NCBI GenBank assembly: GCA_023415305.1
Contig: JAEZKZ010000102.1
Location: forward strand, 68,383 to 132,382
Direction of reading: 5' to 3'
Source: Bacillota bacterium
GTDB taxonomy: Bacteria; Bacillota; Clostridia; Acetivibrionales; DSM-1351
DNA length: 64,000 bases
Each line of letters begins with the position of its first letter. Position 1 is the stretch's first letter. Below the pieces are notes generated by a model, which had not been told where the DNA came from, did not search any database, and saw nothing but the letters and a program-made list of their open reading frames with translations. Below, one piece after another: positions 34,340-43,444 of the stretch. Position numbers and translations under genes: made by a program.

Positions 34340-35817
34340 GAATATCCTTAAAAACAAAACTTTTTTCAGCTTTTTTCGGTCTGATTATCATCTTTGTTTC
34401 TATTTCACTTATTCTAAGCAGTACTCTGTTGGAAAAGTACTATTACAGTAAAAAAGAAGATGCAATGCTCCAAACCTTTGATTCCATTAGGGAGGCTTAT
34501 GAAGCCGACCCTGACAATGTATTAATAGATTTGGAGAAGATTGAGAACCTTAGGGGTATAGGTTTAACTATCTTTGACAAGGATTTCAACATACTTTACC
34601 AATCTCGACAGAGGGTTATGAGTACTGGTGCCAGAAAATTCAGATTTGAACAGATGGAACCGATTCCTGACTGGTCGCACATAAAAAGCAGGTTTTCAAA
34701 GGTGACGCAGGAGAAACCGGTAATAGAAAAACGATTTGACATGAGAATGGAGTCCAGCTTCATATCACTGTACGGGAGGATTGATGATAATGTATTTGTT
34801 TATTTGGGAACGCCTGTTGCGGCAATTCAGGAGAGTGCCAAAATTGCTGTAAGATTCTATGTGTTTACCGGTATATTTATGGTTATAATTGGAGGTATTT
34901 TTATTTACCTCTTATCTTTAAGATTAACAAAACCAATAATTAAGCTTAATGGAATTGCGAAAAAGATGGCAGTTCTTGACTTTCAGGAGAAATTTGACAG
35001 TAAGGCAAGAGATGAAATCGGAACCCTGGGAGAAAGTATAAATTCTCTTTCAAATCAACTGGAACAATCTATAGGGGAACTCACGTCTGCAAATTACAGG
35101 TTGATGCAGGATATTGAAAAGGAAAGAAAAATAGATGAAATGAGAAAGGTCTTTATAAGTAATGTATCACATGAATTAAAGACCCCAATAGCATTGGTTC
35201 AGGGGTATGCTGAAGGACTGAAGCTAAATATAAATGATGATGAGGAAAATAAAAATTACTATTGCGAAGTTATAATAGACGAAGCAAACAAAATGAATAA
35301 TATGGTCAGAAAGTTGCTTGAATTATCAGAGTTGGAGTTTAACAGCATAGCGTTGGACAAGGAGGAATTCTGTTTATGTGAACTAATAAGAAACCTGTTG
35401 AAGAAGAATTCTCTATTATTTTCCGAAAAGGGAGCCAACGTCAATTTTAATAGTAACGGTCAGGAATGTATCCGTATCTGTTCAGATTATTATTTTACCG
35501 AACAGGTACTTATGAATTATCTGAACAATGCTTTAAATCATCTGAATTACAGGAAGCAAATCGATATAAAGGTTGAGATCTCCGGAAAGAAAGTCCGGGT
35601 TGGGGTATATAACTCCGGCGAAAGAATACCTGAGGAAGCACTGGAGAATATCTGGCAGAGCTTTTACAAGTTGGACAAAGCCAGGACACGGGCATATGGC
35701 GGAACGGGACTGGGGTTGTCTATAGTTAAAGCTATTCAAAAAGCTCATAATAATACATATGGAGTAGAAAACAAACCCGACGGTGTACTCTTTTGGTTTG
35801 AATGTGATTTGGCTTGA
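34336..35817 (+). CDS. Sensor histidine kinase
   Basis: A 493-residue kinase. Transmembrane segments at about 8-30 and 175-197 bound an extracellular sensor domain of about 145 residues. A HAMP domain follows, then HisKA with FISNVSHELKTPIALVQGY and HATPase with NALNHL and GGTGLGLSIVKAIQ. The PhoR/VicK-like layout, together with PhoP-like boxes near its operon, suggests an envelope or nutrient signal. It overlaps the regulator gene by ATGA. Confidence 0.94.
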   Translation: MRISLKTKLFSAFFGLIIIFVSISLILSSTLLEKYYYSKKEDAMLQTFDSIREAYEADPDNVLIDLEKIENLRGIGLTIFDKDFNILYQSRQRVMSTGARKFRFEQMEPIPDWSHIKSRFSKVTQEKPVIEKRFDMRMESSFISLYGRIDDNVFVYLGTPVAAIQESAKIAVRFYVFTGIFMVIIGGIFIYLLSLRLTKPIIKLNGIAKKMAVLDFQEKFDSKARDEIGTLGESINSLSNQLEQSIGELTSANYRLMQDIEKERKIDEMRKVFISNVSHELKTPIALVQGYAEGLKLNINDDEENKNYYCEVIIDEANKMNNMVRKLLELSELEFNSIALDKEEFCLCELIRNLLKKNSLLFSEKGANVNFNSNGQECIRICSDYYFTEQVLMNYLNNALNHLNYRKQIDIKVEISGKKVRVGVYNSGERIPEEALENIWQSFYKLDKARTRAYGGTGLGLSIVKAIQKAHNNTYGVENKPDGVLFWFECDLA

Positions 35818-35840
35818 CAGGATGAAATTGGATAACGAAA

Positions 35841-35868
35841 TTTACAAAATGTACACAATATTTTCACA
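35841..35868 (+). promoter_or_regulatory. Three PhoP-like half-sites at 11-bp spacing
   Basis: TTTACA at 35841, TACACA at 35852 and TTCACA at 35863 form a direct repeat with an exact 11-bp period. They lie immediately upstream of the DUF2680-like gene and match the box at the regulator's own promoter. Confidence 0.65.
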
Positions 35869-35905
35869 ATAGATGAGAATGATATTATTGGAAGGAGGTG
35901 ATAGT

Positions 35906-36421
35906 ATGAAAAAGTTTATACCAATACTAATTACTATCGCTTTAATGATATCAACGGTGTCTTTCAATATTTTTGCAGCCCCTGAGTCAGGCTCTCAACC
36001 GGACAACAATATTGAAAATAGCAAGCTCGGCAACAAGGATTATGGAAAGCCTGATAATGAACACAAAGAGAAATGTGAGAATTGTCACAAAGAACCTGTA
36101 AAAAGGCTCGAAGAGAGAAAGCAGGAAATTCAGAAAGACCTAAAGGAAGGCAAGATAGCAAAGGAAAAGGCTGACGAATTAACAAAGCAAATTGACGAAC
36201 GTATAGAAAAAATCAAGAAGTTCAACAGTCTAACCCTACCTGAAAAGAAGGAGCATCTCTCAAAAACTTTCAACTCGCGCTTGGAACAGCAAATTAAGGA
36301 TGGAAGAATTACAAAAGAAGAGGGGGAGAATCTGCTGGCCGATTTTAACAAACAGCTCGAGGGCTGGGATGGCAAGCAACCTCCGAAGTTCATTCATAAT
36401 CTAAAGAAACACAAGGATTGA
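35906..36421 (+). CDS. Secreted DUF2680-like protein with a CXXCH motif
   Basis: A 171-residue exported protein. A signal peptide (residues 1-24, ending near FAAPES) leads to a charged region with CENCH at about residues 53-57. Two helical repeats follow, with GKIAKEKADELTKQI and GRITKEEGENLLADF, typical of the DUF2680/YckD group. CXXCH is the haem-c attachment motif. Haem-c maturation is not expected in this kind of host, so metal binding or a disulfide is as likely. GGAGGTGATAGT precedes ATG 35906. Its promoter carries three half-sites shared with the two-component operon directly upstream, so it is a likely target of that system. Confidence 0.8.
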   Translation: MKKFIPILITIALMISTVSFNIFAAPESGSQPDNNIENSKLGNKDYGKPDNEHKEKCENCHKEPVKRLEERKQEIQKDLKEGKIAKEKADELTKQIDERIEKIKKFNSLTLPEKKEHLSKTFNSRLEQQIKDGRITKEEGENLLADFNKQLEGWDGKQPPKFIHNLKKHKD

Positions 36422-36436
36422 GTTTTTAGAATAAAT

Positions 36437-36482
36437 AAAAGGCACGTATGTAGACTTGACCGGTTTCATACGTGTCTTTTAT
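36437..36482 (+). terminator. Terminator of the DUF2680-like gene
   Basis: AAAAGGCACGTATG pairs with CATACGTGTCTTTT across a 16-base loop. Flanking A and T runs allow use on both strands. Confidence 0.92.
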
Positions 36483-36546
36483 ATTTTCTTGAATAACCCG
36501 TTTTATATTTTTAATTTTGCTTTTATATTTTTCTAAGTAACTTACC

Positions 36547-37476
36547 CTACATATGCGGCTCATTTAGGTTGACATGCAGACCGTATTTCCTTTTAGCAAT
36601 AAGCTTGCGGGGTTGTATGGCTGAAACTACAACAGTTAACAGTATTATTGCGCAGCCTATATACGAAGTAATACCAGTAAAATGTTCTCCAAGGAGAACT
36701 GCGCCTAAAAGGGAAGTGACTACTGGCTCAAAAGCGTATATGATTGTAGCGCTTTCAGGTCGAACATATTTAATGGCCGAGCTTTGAAATAATGAAGTAA
36801 AAATTGTAACCGCTGAATTTAACCCGATTAGCAGGAAAAACATCGGATTTAGTATATTACTGAAGTTTATACTGCCGGTTTCAAATACGAGCGCCAGCAC
36901 AAAAAACATCAAAAGATTTGTTAAATGCTGAATAAAAGTAAACTGTACAGGGTTGATCAAATGTGAAAATTTATTCTGCAGTGCAATAAACAGGGAAAAG
37001 AATAGGGCGTTACACAGGGCGAATATGTCACCAGTGTTAATATTAAAGCCTTTTCCCGCACACGTGATAAGATATATGCCCACAATAGCTGAAAATGCCA
37101 GAAGGATAGTCCTGGCTGTGGGATGTTTTTTCTCCAAAATAGCCATAATTACAGGTGTTATTACAATGGAAAGCTGAACAATAAATGCAGTATTGGAACC
37201 GGAAGTCCTTTTCAGTGCCAGCATGCAAAAAGTATTGCTGACAACAGATGCGAGACTGATAAGAGCACTTGTAATTATAACTTTTTTAGTAAAGTTGTTG
37301 AGCTGCTTTCTGAAAATAACAAAGGTTGCAGCCAGACTAATGGCAGCACAGATTGACAATATAGAAAATGAGGGCAGGAAACTCAACAGCATTTTAGACC
37401 ATATGTACGATGAACCCCAGAATATAGCGTTTAGTAGTAAAAAGAACTGAGCATTTTTTATAGTTATGATTCTCAT
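36547..37476 (-). CDS. EamA-family (DMT) transporter
   Basis: A 309-residue drug/metabolite-type transporter with ten membrane segments in two EamA halves. The first half begins NAIFWGSSYIWSKMLL. The second ends with ESATIIYAFEPVVTSLLGAVLLGE, the characteristic repeat. Substrates in this family range from amino acids to nucleotides, and none is indicated here. ATG 37476 follows GGAGG by five bases. It is a single gene on the minus strand. Confidence 0.92.
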   Translation of the reverse strand: MRIITIKNAQFFLLLNAIFWGSSYIWSKMLLSFLPSFSILSICAAISLAATFVIFRKQLNNFTKKVIITSALISLASVVSNTFCMLALKRTSGSNTAFIVQLSIVITPVIMAILEKKHPTARTILLAFSAIVGIYLITCAGKGFNINTGDIFALCNALFFSLFIALQNKFSHLINPVQFTFIQHLTNLLMFFVLALVFETGSINFSNILNPMFFLLIGLNSAVTIFTSLFQSSAIKYVRPESATIIYAFEPVVTSLLGAVLLGEHFTGITSYIGCAIILLTVVVSAIQPRKLIAKRKYGLHVNLNEPHM

Positions 37477-37704
37477 GGCTGCCTCCAAATGAATTACTTT
37501 ACATAAATATTATATTCTAAGATTTCGCAAAGATTATTGCATATAATGTTAAAAAATATGCAAAAGCTGCTTTTTGATCATTTACTATAATTAAAACATA
37601 TACTAGAATAAAGAAGTAGATACTTGCAGTACTCAGTTAAAAATACTAAATGCACCGTGACCAGAGAGTAATGAACTAAAAATGAAATGAATGTGGGGGC
37701 GTAA

Positions 37705-38583
37705 ATGGAACAGGGTATAAAGAGGGGTTATCTGAATAATGATTTTAAGTTTTTTCATTTAAGAGATAAAAATAATATTCAGTTTGAACACCATTATCAT
37801 GACTTTAATAAAATAATTATTTTTATCAATGGTAACGTAATTTACAACATTGAAGGTAAATTTTACAGACTTAAACCGTGGGATATTCTCTTTGTGCCGG
37901 GTAATCAAGTACATAAGCCAATTATTGATCCGAATGAGGATTATGAAAGAATAGTTATCTGGATTAACAATGCTTTTCTGCAGGAACATGGCAATAACGA
38001 AAACGATCTGTTGACCTGTTTTAACATTGCCAGAGAGAACAGGCATCTGGTAAGGTTGGGAGAGAATTCCCTCAATTCAATTAAAGCCATTCTGACCAGA
38101 ATCGAGTATGAAATAAAAAACACACAGTTCGGTTCGGGTATACTGGGAAATGCTTTGTTTGTCCAGTTCATGGTATATGTCAACAGGCTTCATCTTCATC
38201 CGGATAAGCAGGCTGAGAAAATAGAGGTTGAATATGATGAGCAGATTCAAAAGTTAATCAGGTATATAAATGCAAATCTGGATGGAGATTTAAGTATAGC
38301 AACTCTTGCAGCTATGTTCTTTATAAATAAGTATTATCTGATGCATAAATTTAAAGCTAACACAGGCTATTCTATTCATAATTATGTTAACAATAAAAGG
38401 ATGCAAAGGAGTGCCGAATTTATAAAATCGGGAATGGCTCCCTCCGAAGCTGCGGTAAAGTGTGGGTTTAACGATTATTCCAGCTTTGTAAGGGCCTTCT
38501 CAAAAATGTACGGCTCTCCGCCTAAAAAGTATTATAAGGCTTTAATGCATGATAAAGTCGGATCGGTGCAGATCGAGGGTTAA
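37705..38583 (+). CDS. AraC-family regulator with N-terminal cupin
   Basis: A 292-residue regulator. Residues about 20-80 form a cupin sugar-sensing domain with HHYHDFNKIIIF and GNQVHKP. The C-terminal 100 residues hold two helix-turn-helix motifs (ATLAAMFFINKYYLMHKFK and AAVKCGFNDYSSFVRAFSK). It converges on the SDR gene and lies near ThuA, so it may control this small sugar-metabolism group. GGGGG precedes its start. Confidence 0.92.
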   Translation: MEQGIKRGYLNNDFKFFHLRDKNNIQFEHHYHDFNKIIIFINGNVIYNIEGKFYRLKPWDILFVPGNQVHKPIIDPNEDYERIVIWINNAFLQEHGNNENDLLTCFNIARENRHLVRLGENSLNSIKAILTRIEYEIKNTQFGSGILGNALFVQFMVYVNRLHLHPDKQAEKIEVEYDEQIQKLIRYINANLDGDLSIATLAAMFFINKYYLMHKFKANTGYSIHNYVNNKRMQRSAEFIKSGMAPSEAAVKCGFNDYSSFVRAFSKMYGSPPKKYYKALMHDKVGSVQIEG

Positions 38584-38590
38584 TAGTACG

Positions 38591-38612
38591 GGGCCGGCAA
38601 ATCCACCGGCCC
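38591..38612. terminator. GC-rich hairpin between the AraC and SDR genes
   Basis: GGGCCGG, eight bases, CCGGCCC. It lies between converging genes but lacks a T run on either side, so it is only a probable terminator. Confidence 0.5.
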
Positions 38613-38622
38613 GAAAAATAAA

Positions 38623-39393
38623 TCAGACGTATATCATTTTTCTCGTCATACCGCCGTCTACTGTTAAATTTTCGCCTGTTATAAAGCCTGATTTATCTGA
38701 AGCCAGAAACAAACAAGCCTGTGCTATATCTTCCGGATTACCGACTCTCCCTGCGGGATGCTGCTTGTGGTCCTGTTCAGAAAGTGTATCCTGCTTTGCC
38801 AATGAGCTCTTTTTCCAGGAAGATACGTCTATCCAACCTGGACTTATGGAATTAACCCGGATACCATACTGTCCCAGTGAAACTGCCAACGAATGTGTCA
38901 AGGCAATGATTCCTCCTTTAGAAGCTGAATATGCTTCAGTATCGGGTTCAGACATGAAAGCCCTGGTAGAAGCAATGTTTATTATATTTCCGCTGTTCTG
39001 GCTGCGCATGACAGGAGCACAAAATTTAGCACAATAATACATACCTGACAGATTAACACCAATGGCCTTGTCCCACTCCTCTGTAGAAGTATCAAAAAGG
39101 CTTCCGAAGCCCGAAACTGCTGCGTTATTTATAAGGACATGAACTCCACTATATTTTTTCATAGTTTCATCAACCATTTGCTTAACCGAAGGAGCATCAG
39201 AAACATCTGTCTTAATATATGTTGCTTCAAAGCCGGAGTTCTTAATGTAACTTTCATTTTCCAGACCTGCTGCCTCATCGATATCAGCTATTACTACATT
39301 TGCGCCTTCAACTGCAAATACCCTGCAAACAGCTCTTCCAATGCCTTGTCCGCCCCCTGTAACAATTACAGTTTTATTCTTGAATTCTGACAT
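38623..39393 (-). CDS. Short-chain dehydrogenase/reductase
   Basis: A 256-residue classical SDR. It has TGGGQGIG near residue 10, DID at the end of strand 2 (suggesting NAD preference), NNAA, ASTR with the catalytic serine region, and YSASKGG for the Tyr/Lys pair. The C-terminal GENLTVDGGMTRKM is typical. It is divergent from ThuA across 200 bases. Start 39393 is preferred because AAAGGA has proper spacing; the ATG two codons earlier is too close. It is probably a sugar or polyol dehydrogenase. Confidence 0.9.
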   Translation of the reverse strand: MSEFKNKTVIVTGGGQGIGRAVCRVFAVEGANVVIADIDEAAGLENESYIKNSGFEATYIKTDVSDAPSVKQMVDETMKKYSGVHVLINNAAVSGFGSLFDTSTEEWDKAIGVNLSGMYYCAKFCAPVMRSQNSGNIINIASTRAFMSEPDTEAYSASKGGIIALTHSLAVSLGQYGIRVNSISPGWIDVSSWKKSSLAKQDTLSEQDHKQHPAGRVGNPEDIAQACLFLASDKSGFITGENLTVDGGMTRKMIYV

Positions 39394-39596
39394 ATACATA
39401 TCCTTTCTGACTAGGGGTATATTGATACTTCATATTGTTGGTGATATTAAGATATAAATAAATTATATTTTAATATTTATTTATTAAATAATGTTGTCTT
39501 GACATAATTTTACTCATAAAATAACATGATATCAAGGCACGATCACTAAAACTGTTTTATGACTCTTCAACCGCGTTCGGAGGATATGGAAACCAA

Positions 39597-40256
39597 ATGA
39601 AAAAGAAAATACTTACAATACTCGGTGATTTTTATCACAGCCACGATATGGCTTACAATGCAATGTTGAAAGTGGTGGAGATAATAAAAAACTCCGGCGG
39701 CTCAGAAATAGAACTGGTGGATACATCAGTGGAGAGACTTGGAGAGGCTCTCAAACAGAAGTTTGATCTGATTGCTCTTTACAGGGAAAACAGGATAAAT
39801 CCCACAGATGAGATTGTTTACAATTGGATGAACTCCGAGACAGAACAGCAGATAATCCAGTATGTCAGAAGCGGAGGTAGTTGGTTTGCATGGCACGCTG
39901 GACTTGCAAGCTATGATGACAATGAGCTTTACATTAATATGTTAAAAGGCTGCTTTGATTATCATCCAGACGAAAGAAATGTAAAGTATGCTGCTGTTTG
40001 CAGTGACATCGGTATAGAGCCCAGAAGCACCTTTGAAGTTATGGATGAACACTATATTGTCAGGGCAGAACCCGCCGAAAACAGCCTTTTTCTGAGGGCT
40101 GAATCTACTGAGGGGAGCTCGGCGGCCGGTTGGGCTCACCAGTATGGAAAAGGGAGAGTGTGTTGTCTTACACCTACACACAGAGATGAAGGCATGGAAA
40201 ATGAAATCATGTTGGACTTACTCAAACAATGCATAGGTTGGTGTTTAAGATTATAA
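39597..40256 (+). CDS. ThuA-like domain protein
   Basis: A 219-residue protein of the ThuA (trehalose utilisation) group, a glutamine-amidotransferase-like fold. It has DFYHSHDMAYNAM near the start, SWFAWHAGLASY in the middle and a conserved CCLTPTHR near the end. ThuA proteins act in oxidation of sugars to 3-keto forms, and the divergent SDR fits such a pathway. GGAGG lies 13 bases before the ATG. A four-codon frame (ATG 39585) lies between and its stop overlaps the start as ATGA. Confidence 0.82.
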   Translation: MKKKILTILGDFYHSHDMAYNAMLKVVEIIKNSGGSEIELVDTSVERLGEALKQKFDLIALYRENRINPTDEIVYNWMNSETEQQIIQYVRSGGSWFAWHAGLASYDDNELYINMLKGCFDYHPDERNVKYAAVCSDIGIEPRSTFEVMDEHYIVRAEPAENSLFLRAESTEGSSAAGWAHQYGKGRVCCLTPTHRDEGMENEIMLDLLKQCIGWCLRL

Positions 40257-40310
40257 TACTCCTGATAGGGATTGACCTAAGCTGTTGATATTAATTTTCT
40301 TGGAGGTAGT

Positions 40311-42281
40311 ATGTACAGAGGTTATATGAATATTAGAAAAATCACCTGTCTGTTGGGTATAGCGCTGCTATTAGCAGTATGTCTCACTTTATCGGTCTCA
40401 GCAGAAGACGGTAAAGCGCTAAGAATACTTTTTACGCATGACATGCATGATCACTTTTTGCCTAATAAGGCTGAAGCAGACGGTAAGCTTGTTGCAACAG
40501 GAGGGTTTTCAAGGCTAAAAACGGCAATCGATCAAGAGAGAGAGCATCATCCGGGAGCTGTTTTAGTGGATGGCGGGGACTATTCAATGGGTACGCTGTT
40601 CCAAACCATGTTTTCAAGTGATGCTCCCGGACTTCGTATAATGGGACAAATGGGCTACGATACAGTAACTCTTGGAAACCATGAATTCGATTACAGGGAT
40701 AATGGCCTTGCAAGACACCTGAATGCTGCTGTGAACAGTGGAGAAAGACTGCCGGAGATAGTTGCCTCCAACATAGTCTTTCCGCCCGCAGAAAAAATGA
40801 CTAAAGAGCTTAGCGACCTGAAAAATTCGATGGATGATTATGGTGTAAAAGAATATACCGTTATACAAAGAAACGGACTGAAAATTGGAATATTCGGTTT
40901 AATGGGGAAGGATGCAGATGATTGTACACCAATGACAGGAGTAACCTTTAAGGATATTTCCGAGAGCGCTGATAAAATTGTCCACAAGCTGAAGAACGTG
41001 GAAAAGGTTGATATAATAATATGCCTTTCACATTCCGGAACCTCAAAAACAAAGTCTGCTTCAGAGGATGAGCAGCTTGCAGAAAAAGTACCTGATATTG
41101 ACGTTATTGTAAGTGCACACACACATACCAAGCTGGAAAAACCTATAGCAGTTGGTAAGACAATAATCGGTTCCTGCGGCGAATATAGCAATTATCTCGG
41201 AGTAATGGACCTGGAACAGGACTCGAGGGTCGGATGGAAGCTGAAGTCTTACAAACTAAAACCAATAACTTCCGACCTTCCGGTAAATAAAGAAATAGCA
41301 ACGACTATAGAAAAATATGAATCGACTATTGAGGAGAACTATCTCAACAAATTTGGTTTGAAATATGATGAGCTTCTGGCACAGACCGATTTTAGTTTTA
41401 TACCTACTGCCGAAATAGGTGCAAAGCTTAAGGAGGAGCCACTTGGAAACCTGATTTCCGATGGCTACATATATGCTGTAAAGAAGGCTGAAGACAGCAG
41501 TTATGAGCCGGTAGATGTTTCGGTTGTTGCGGCAGGAACCATGAGAGGGTCCTTTATCAAAGGGGATATTACTGTAGAAGATGCTTTTATAGCCAGCTCC
41601 CTTGGAACAGGACCTGATGGAATGGCAGGTTATCCTCTGATATCAGTATATCTTACCGGACGAGAACTAATGGATTTATGTGAGGTTGATGCATCGGTAT
41701 CGCCTATAATGAGCAGTGCGCAATTATATATGTCAGGAATTGTCTATACTTTAAACCCCAACAGAATGATTTTTAACAGGGTTATCGAAGCACATCTTGT
41801 CAAAGCAAACGGAACGTCTGAAAAACTGGAGGAAAACAGGCTCTATAGGGTGGTTACAGGTCTCTACAATGCTCAGATGCTATCTGTTGTTGGAGAGAAA
41901 TCCTTTGGTCTGCTGTCAATTGTACCGAAAAGTAAAGAAGGAAAACCCATAATTGATTTCGAAAAGCATATTATTCATGACAGTTCAGACCGTGGTAAGA
42001 ATGAGGTGAAGGAATGGCTTGCTATTGCCCGGTACCTTAAAAGCTTCCCGGAGGTAAATGGCACAAGCCGAGTGCCTGAATATTACAGCACTGTTCATGG
42101 GCGGAAAATAATCGATAATGACAAAAGCCCCGGGGCCATTTTACTGAATCCTAACAGGGTAGCAATAAAGATTTATGTAGTGGCTGCCTTGTCACTGTTC
42201 ATTATAGCAGCACTCATTTATTCTCTAATTAAATTAAAGAAGCATTTTCGTGGAAAAAAGCAGGCTTCCTTAAAGAGTTAA
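40311..42281 (+). CDS. Cell-surface 5'-nucleotidase/metallophosphoesterase
   Basis: A 656-residue exported enzyme of the UshA/YfkN group. A signal peptide (to about residue 30) precedes the dinuclear-metal domain, with FTHDMHDHF, GGDYSMGT, GNHEFDY, SHSGTSK and SAHTHTK in order. The 5'-nucleotidase C-terminal domain follows, from about residue 360 to 580. A membrane segment near residues 625-648 and a basic KKHFRGKKQ tail anchor it to the cell surface. It should hydrolyse extracellular nucleotides or cyclic nucleotides to scavenge phosphate or nucleosides. GGAGG precedes ATG 40311 by five bases. Confidence 0.92.
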   Translation: MYRGYMNIRKITCLLGIALLLAVCLTLSVSAEDGKALRILFTHDMHDHFLPNKAEADGKLVATGGFSRLKTAIDQEREHHPGAVLVDGGDYSMGTLFQTMFSSDAPGLRIMGQMGYDTVTLGNHEFDYRDNGLARHLNAAVNSGERLPEIVASNIVFPPAEKMTKELSDLKNSMDDYGVKEYTVIQRNGLKIGIFGLMGKDADDCTPMTGVTFKDISESADKIVHKLKNVEKVDIIICLSHSGTSKTKSASEDEQLAEKVPDIDVIVSAHTHTKLEKPIAVGKTIIGSCGEYSNYLGVMDLEQDSRVGWKLKSYKLKPITSDLPVNKEIATTIEKYESTIEENYLNKFGLKYDELLAQTDFSFIPTAEIGAKLKEEPLGNLISDGYIYAVKKAEDSSYEPVDVSVVAAGTMRGSFIKGDITVEDAFIASSLGTGPDGMAGYPLISVYLTGRELMDLCEVDASVSPIMSSAQLYMSGIVYTLNPNRMIFNRVIEAHLVKANGTSEKLEENRLYRVVTGLYNAQMLSVVGEKSFGLLSIVPKSKEGKPIIDFEKHIIHDSSDRGKNEVKEWLAIARYLKSFPEVNGTSRVPEYYSTVHGRKIIDNDKSPGAILLNPNRVAIKIYVVAALSLFIIAALIYSLIKLKKHFRGKKQASLKS

Positions 42282-42309
42282 AGTTATATAACTGAATATA
42301 TATTGATTC

Positions 42310-42334
42310 AGCCGGTATGCATACCGGCTTTTTT
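42310..42334 (+). terminator. Terminator of the nucleotidase gene
   Basis: AGCCGGT, ATGCAT, ACCGGCT, then TTTTTTG. Confidence 0.9.
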
Positions 42335-42383
42335 GATGTTTACTCTATCTATAGAATTTTTTCAAAAAAATGTATTTTATATC

Positions 42384-42474
42384 TTGACGTGATATATCGC
42401 AGCATGATATACTTCAAACACAATATATCACAGCGCGATATACTTAAAATTAGATATATCGCAACACGATATAT
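42384..42474 (+). promoter_or_regulatory. padR promoter with three palindromic operators at 31-bp period
   Basis: The consensus operator is ATATATCG-N5-CGATATAT. Copies begin at 42392, 42423 and 42454, exactly 31 bp apart; the third is a perfect palindrome. A promoter TTGACG (42384-42389), 18 bases, TATACT (42408-42413) surrounds the first copy, so a bound repressor would block polymerase. This is a clear autoregulatory region for the PadR gene that follows. Confidence 0.85.
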
Positions 42475-42526
42475 TTTCAGTGGAACATGTAAAGACATAA
42501 AGTGGTGGTGTCAAAGGAGAACTTAT

Positions 42527-42856
42527 ATGCGGGAACAACTAAAAAAAACTTACATGCCTATGACGGAATCAGCCTATTATATACTGCTTTCACTTACAGA
42601 GCCCAGACACGGATATGGAATTATTCTGTATGTAAAAGAAATCACGGATGGACGGATTAGTCTTGGTGCCGGGACAATTTATGGCACTCTTACAAAGTTT
42701 GAGAAGGACAGATTGATAGAGACAGCCGGAGAAGAGGACAGAAGAAAGCTTTATAAACTCACAGAAGATGGCGTTTGGCTGTTGGAGCAGGAACTGAAAA
42801 GAATTGATGAGTTATACAGAAATGGACATGGTATTCTGGAGGGGAGCAATTTATGA
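42527..42856 (+). CDS. PadR-family transcriptional repressor
   Basis: A 109-residue winged-helix repressor. The conserved segment is PMTESAYYILLSLTEPRHGYGI, followed by LGAGTIYGTLTKFEKDRLI and RRKLYKLTEDG. Such proteins repress their own operon and respond to drugs or cell-envelope ligands. ATG 42527 follows GGAG by seven bases. Its stop overlaps the DUF2812 start by four bases. Three operators precede it. The downstream ABC exporter is the likely functional target. Confidence 0.94.
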   Translation: MREQLKKTYMPMTESAYYILLSLTEPRHGYGIILYVKEITDGRISLGAGTIYGTLTKFEKDRLIETAGEEDRRKLYKLTEDGVWLLEQELKRIDELYRNGHGILEGSNL

Positions 42857-43377
42857 TCAGAGTGTTTAAAATGTGGTGGGCCTGGGACTATGAAGAAGTT
42901 GAAAACTGGTTGGAAAGAATGGAAGCAGGAGGCCTCCGACTGGTACAAACTCATTTCAACGGTGTGATTTTTTATTTTGAAAAATGTAAGTCCTCAAAAG
43001 CAAGATATTGCATTGATTACCAGAACAGGCTTACCCCTGATTATTTGACAATAATAAATGACGATGGCTGGCAGCTATATCAGATGGGAATGGGCTGGTA
43101 CATTTTAAGAAAGGAATATGAGGATGAAAGACCCGAGTTCTACACTGATTTTGAAGGTCTCATAGCCAGAAATAAATCACTGTTGAATATAACATTAATC
43201 TTAGCACTTGTGGAAATTTTCTGTATAGCAAATCTAGTGTTTAATGTTTATATTCATCCAAGTGCGGGATGGATAGCTTATACCGCAATTTTTGGATCAA
43301 CAGTAACAGCACTTTTTGCGTTTATTATTACAAACCTGGTTCTGCAGATAAGGAAATTCAAAGAAAAGAAGCAGTAA
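42853..43377 (+). CDS. DUF2812 membrane protein
   Basis: A 174-residue protein. The N-terminal domain (residues 1-100; FKMWWAWDYEEVENWLERME) matches DUF2812, and two membrane segments lie near 112-134 and 140-163. DUF2812 genes commonly follow padR genes, as here with a 4-base overlap, and are thought to be a membrane partner in sensing. The function is unknown. It precedes the ABC exporter by 67 bases in the same direction. Confidence 0.85.
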   Translation: MIRVFKMWWAWDYEEVENWLERMEAGGLRLVQTHFNGVIFYFEKCKSSKARYCIDYQNRLTPDYLTIINDDGWQLYQMGMGWYILRKEYEDERPEFYTDFEGLIARNKSLLNITLILALVEIFCIANLVFNVYIHPSAGWIAYTAIFGSTVTALFAFIITNLVLQIRKFKEKKQ

Positions 43378-43444
43378 TGCATAATTTATAAATTCCTCGT
43401 AGGGTAAATACTTACGAATCAAAAATTAACAAGAGGTGAGATAT

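Noticed and set aside
36058..36090. Cytochrome c call from CXXCH
   Set aside because: A single motif in a charged DUF2680-like protein is weak evidence.
42317..42526. Long N-terminal extension of PadR
   Set aside because: It would translate the terminator, the promoter and all three operators; ATG 42527 has a good ribosome site.
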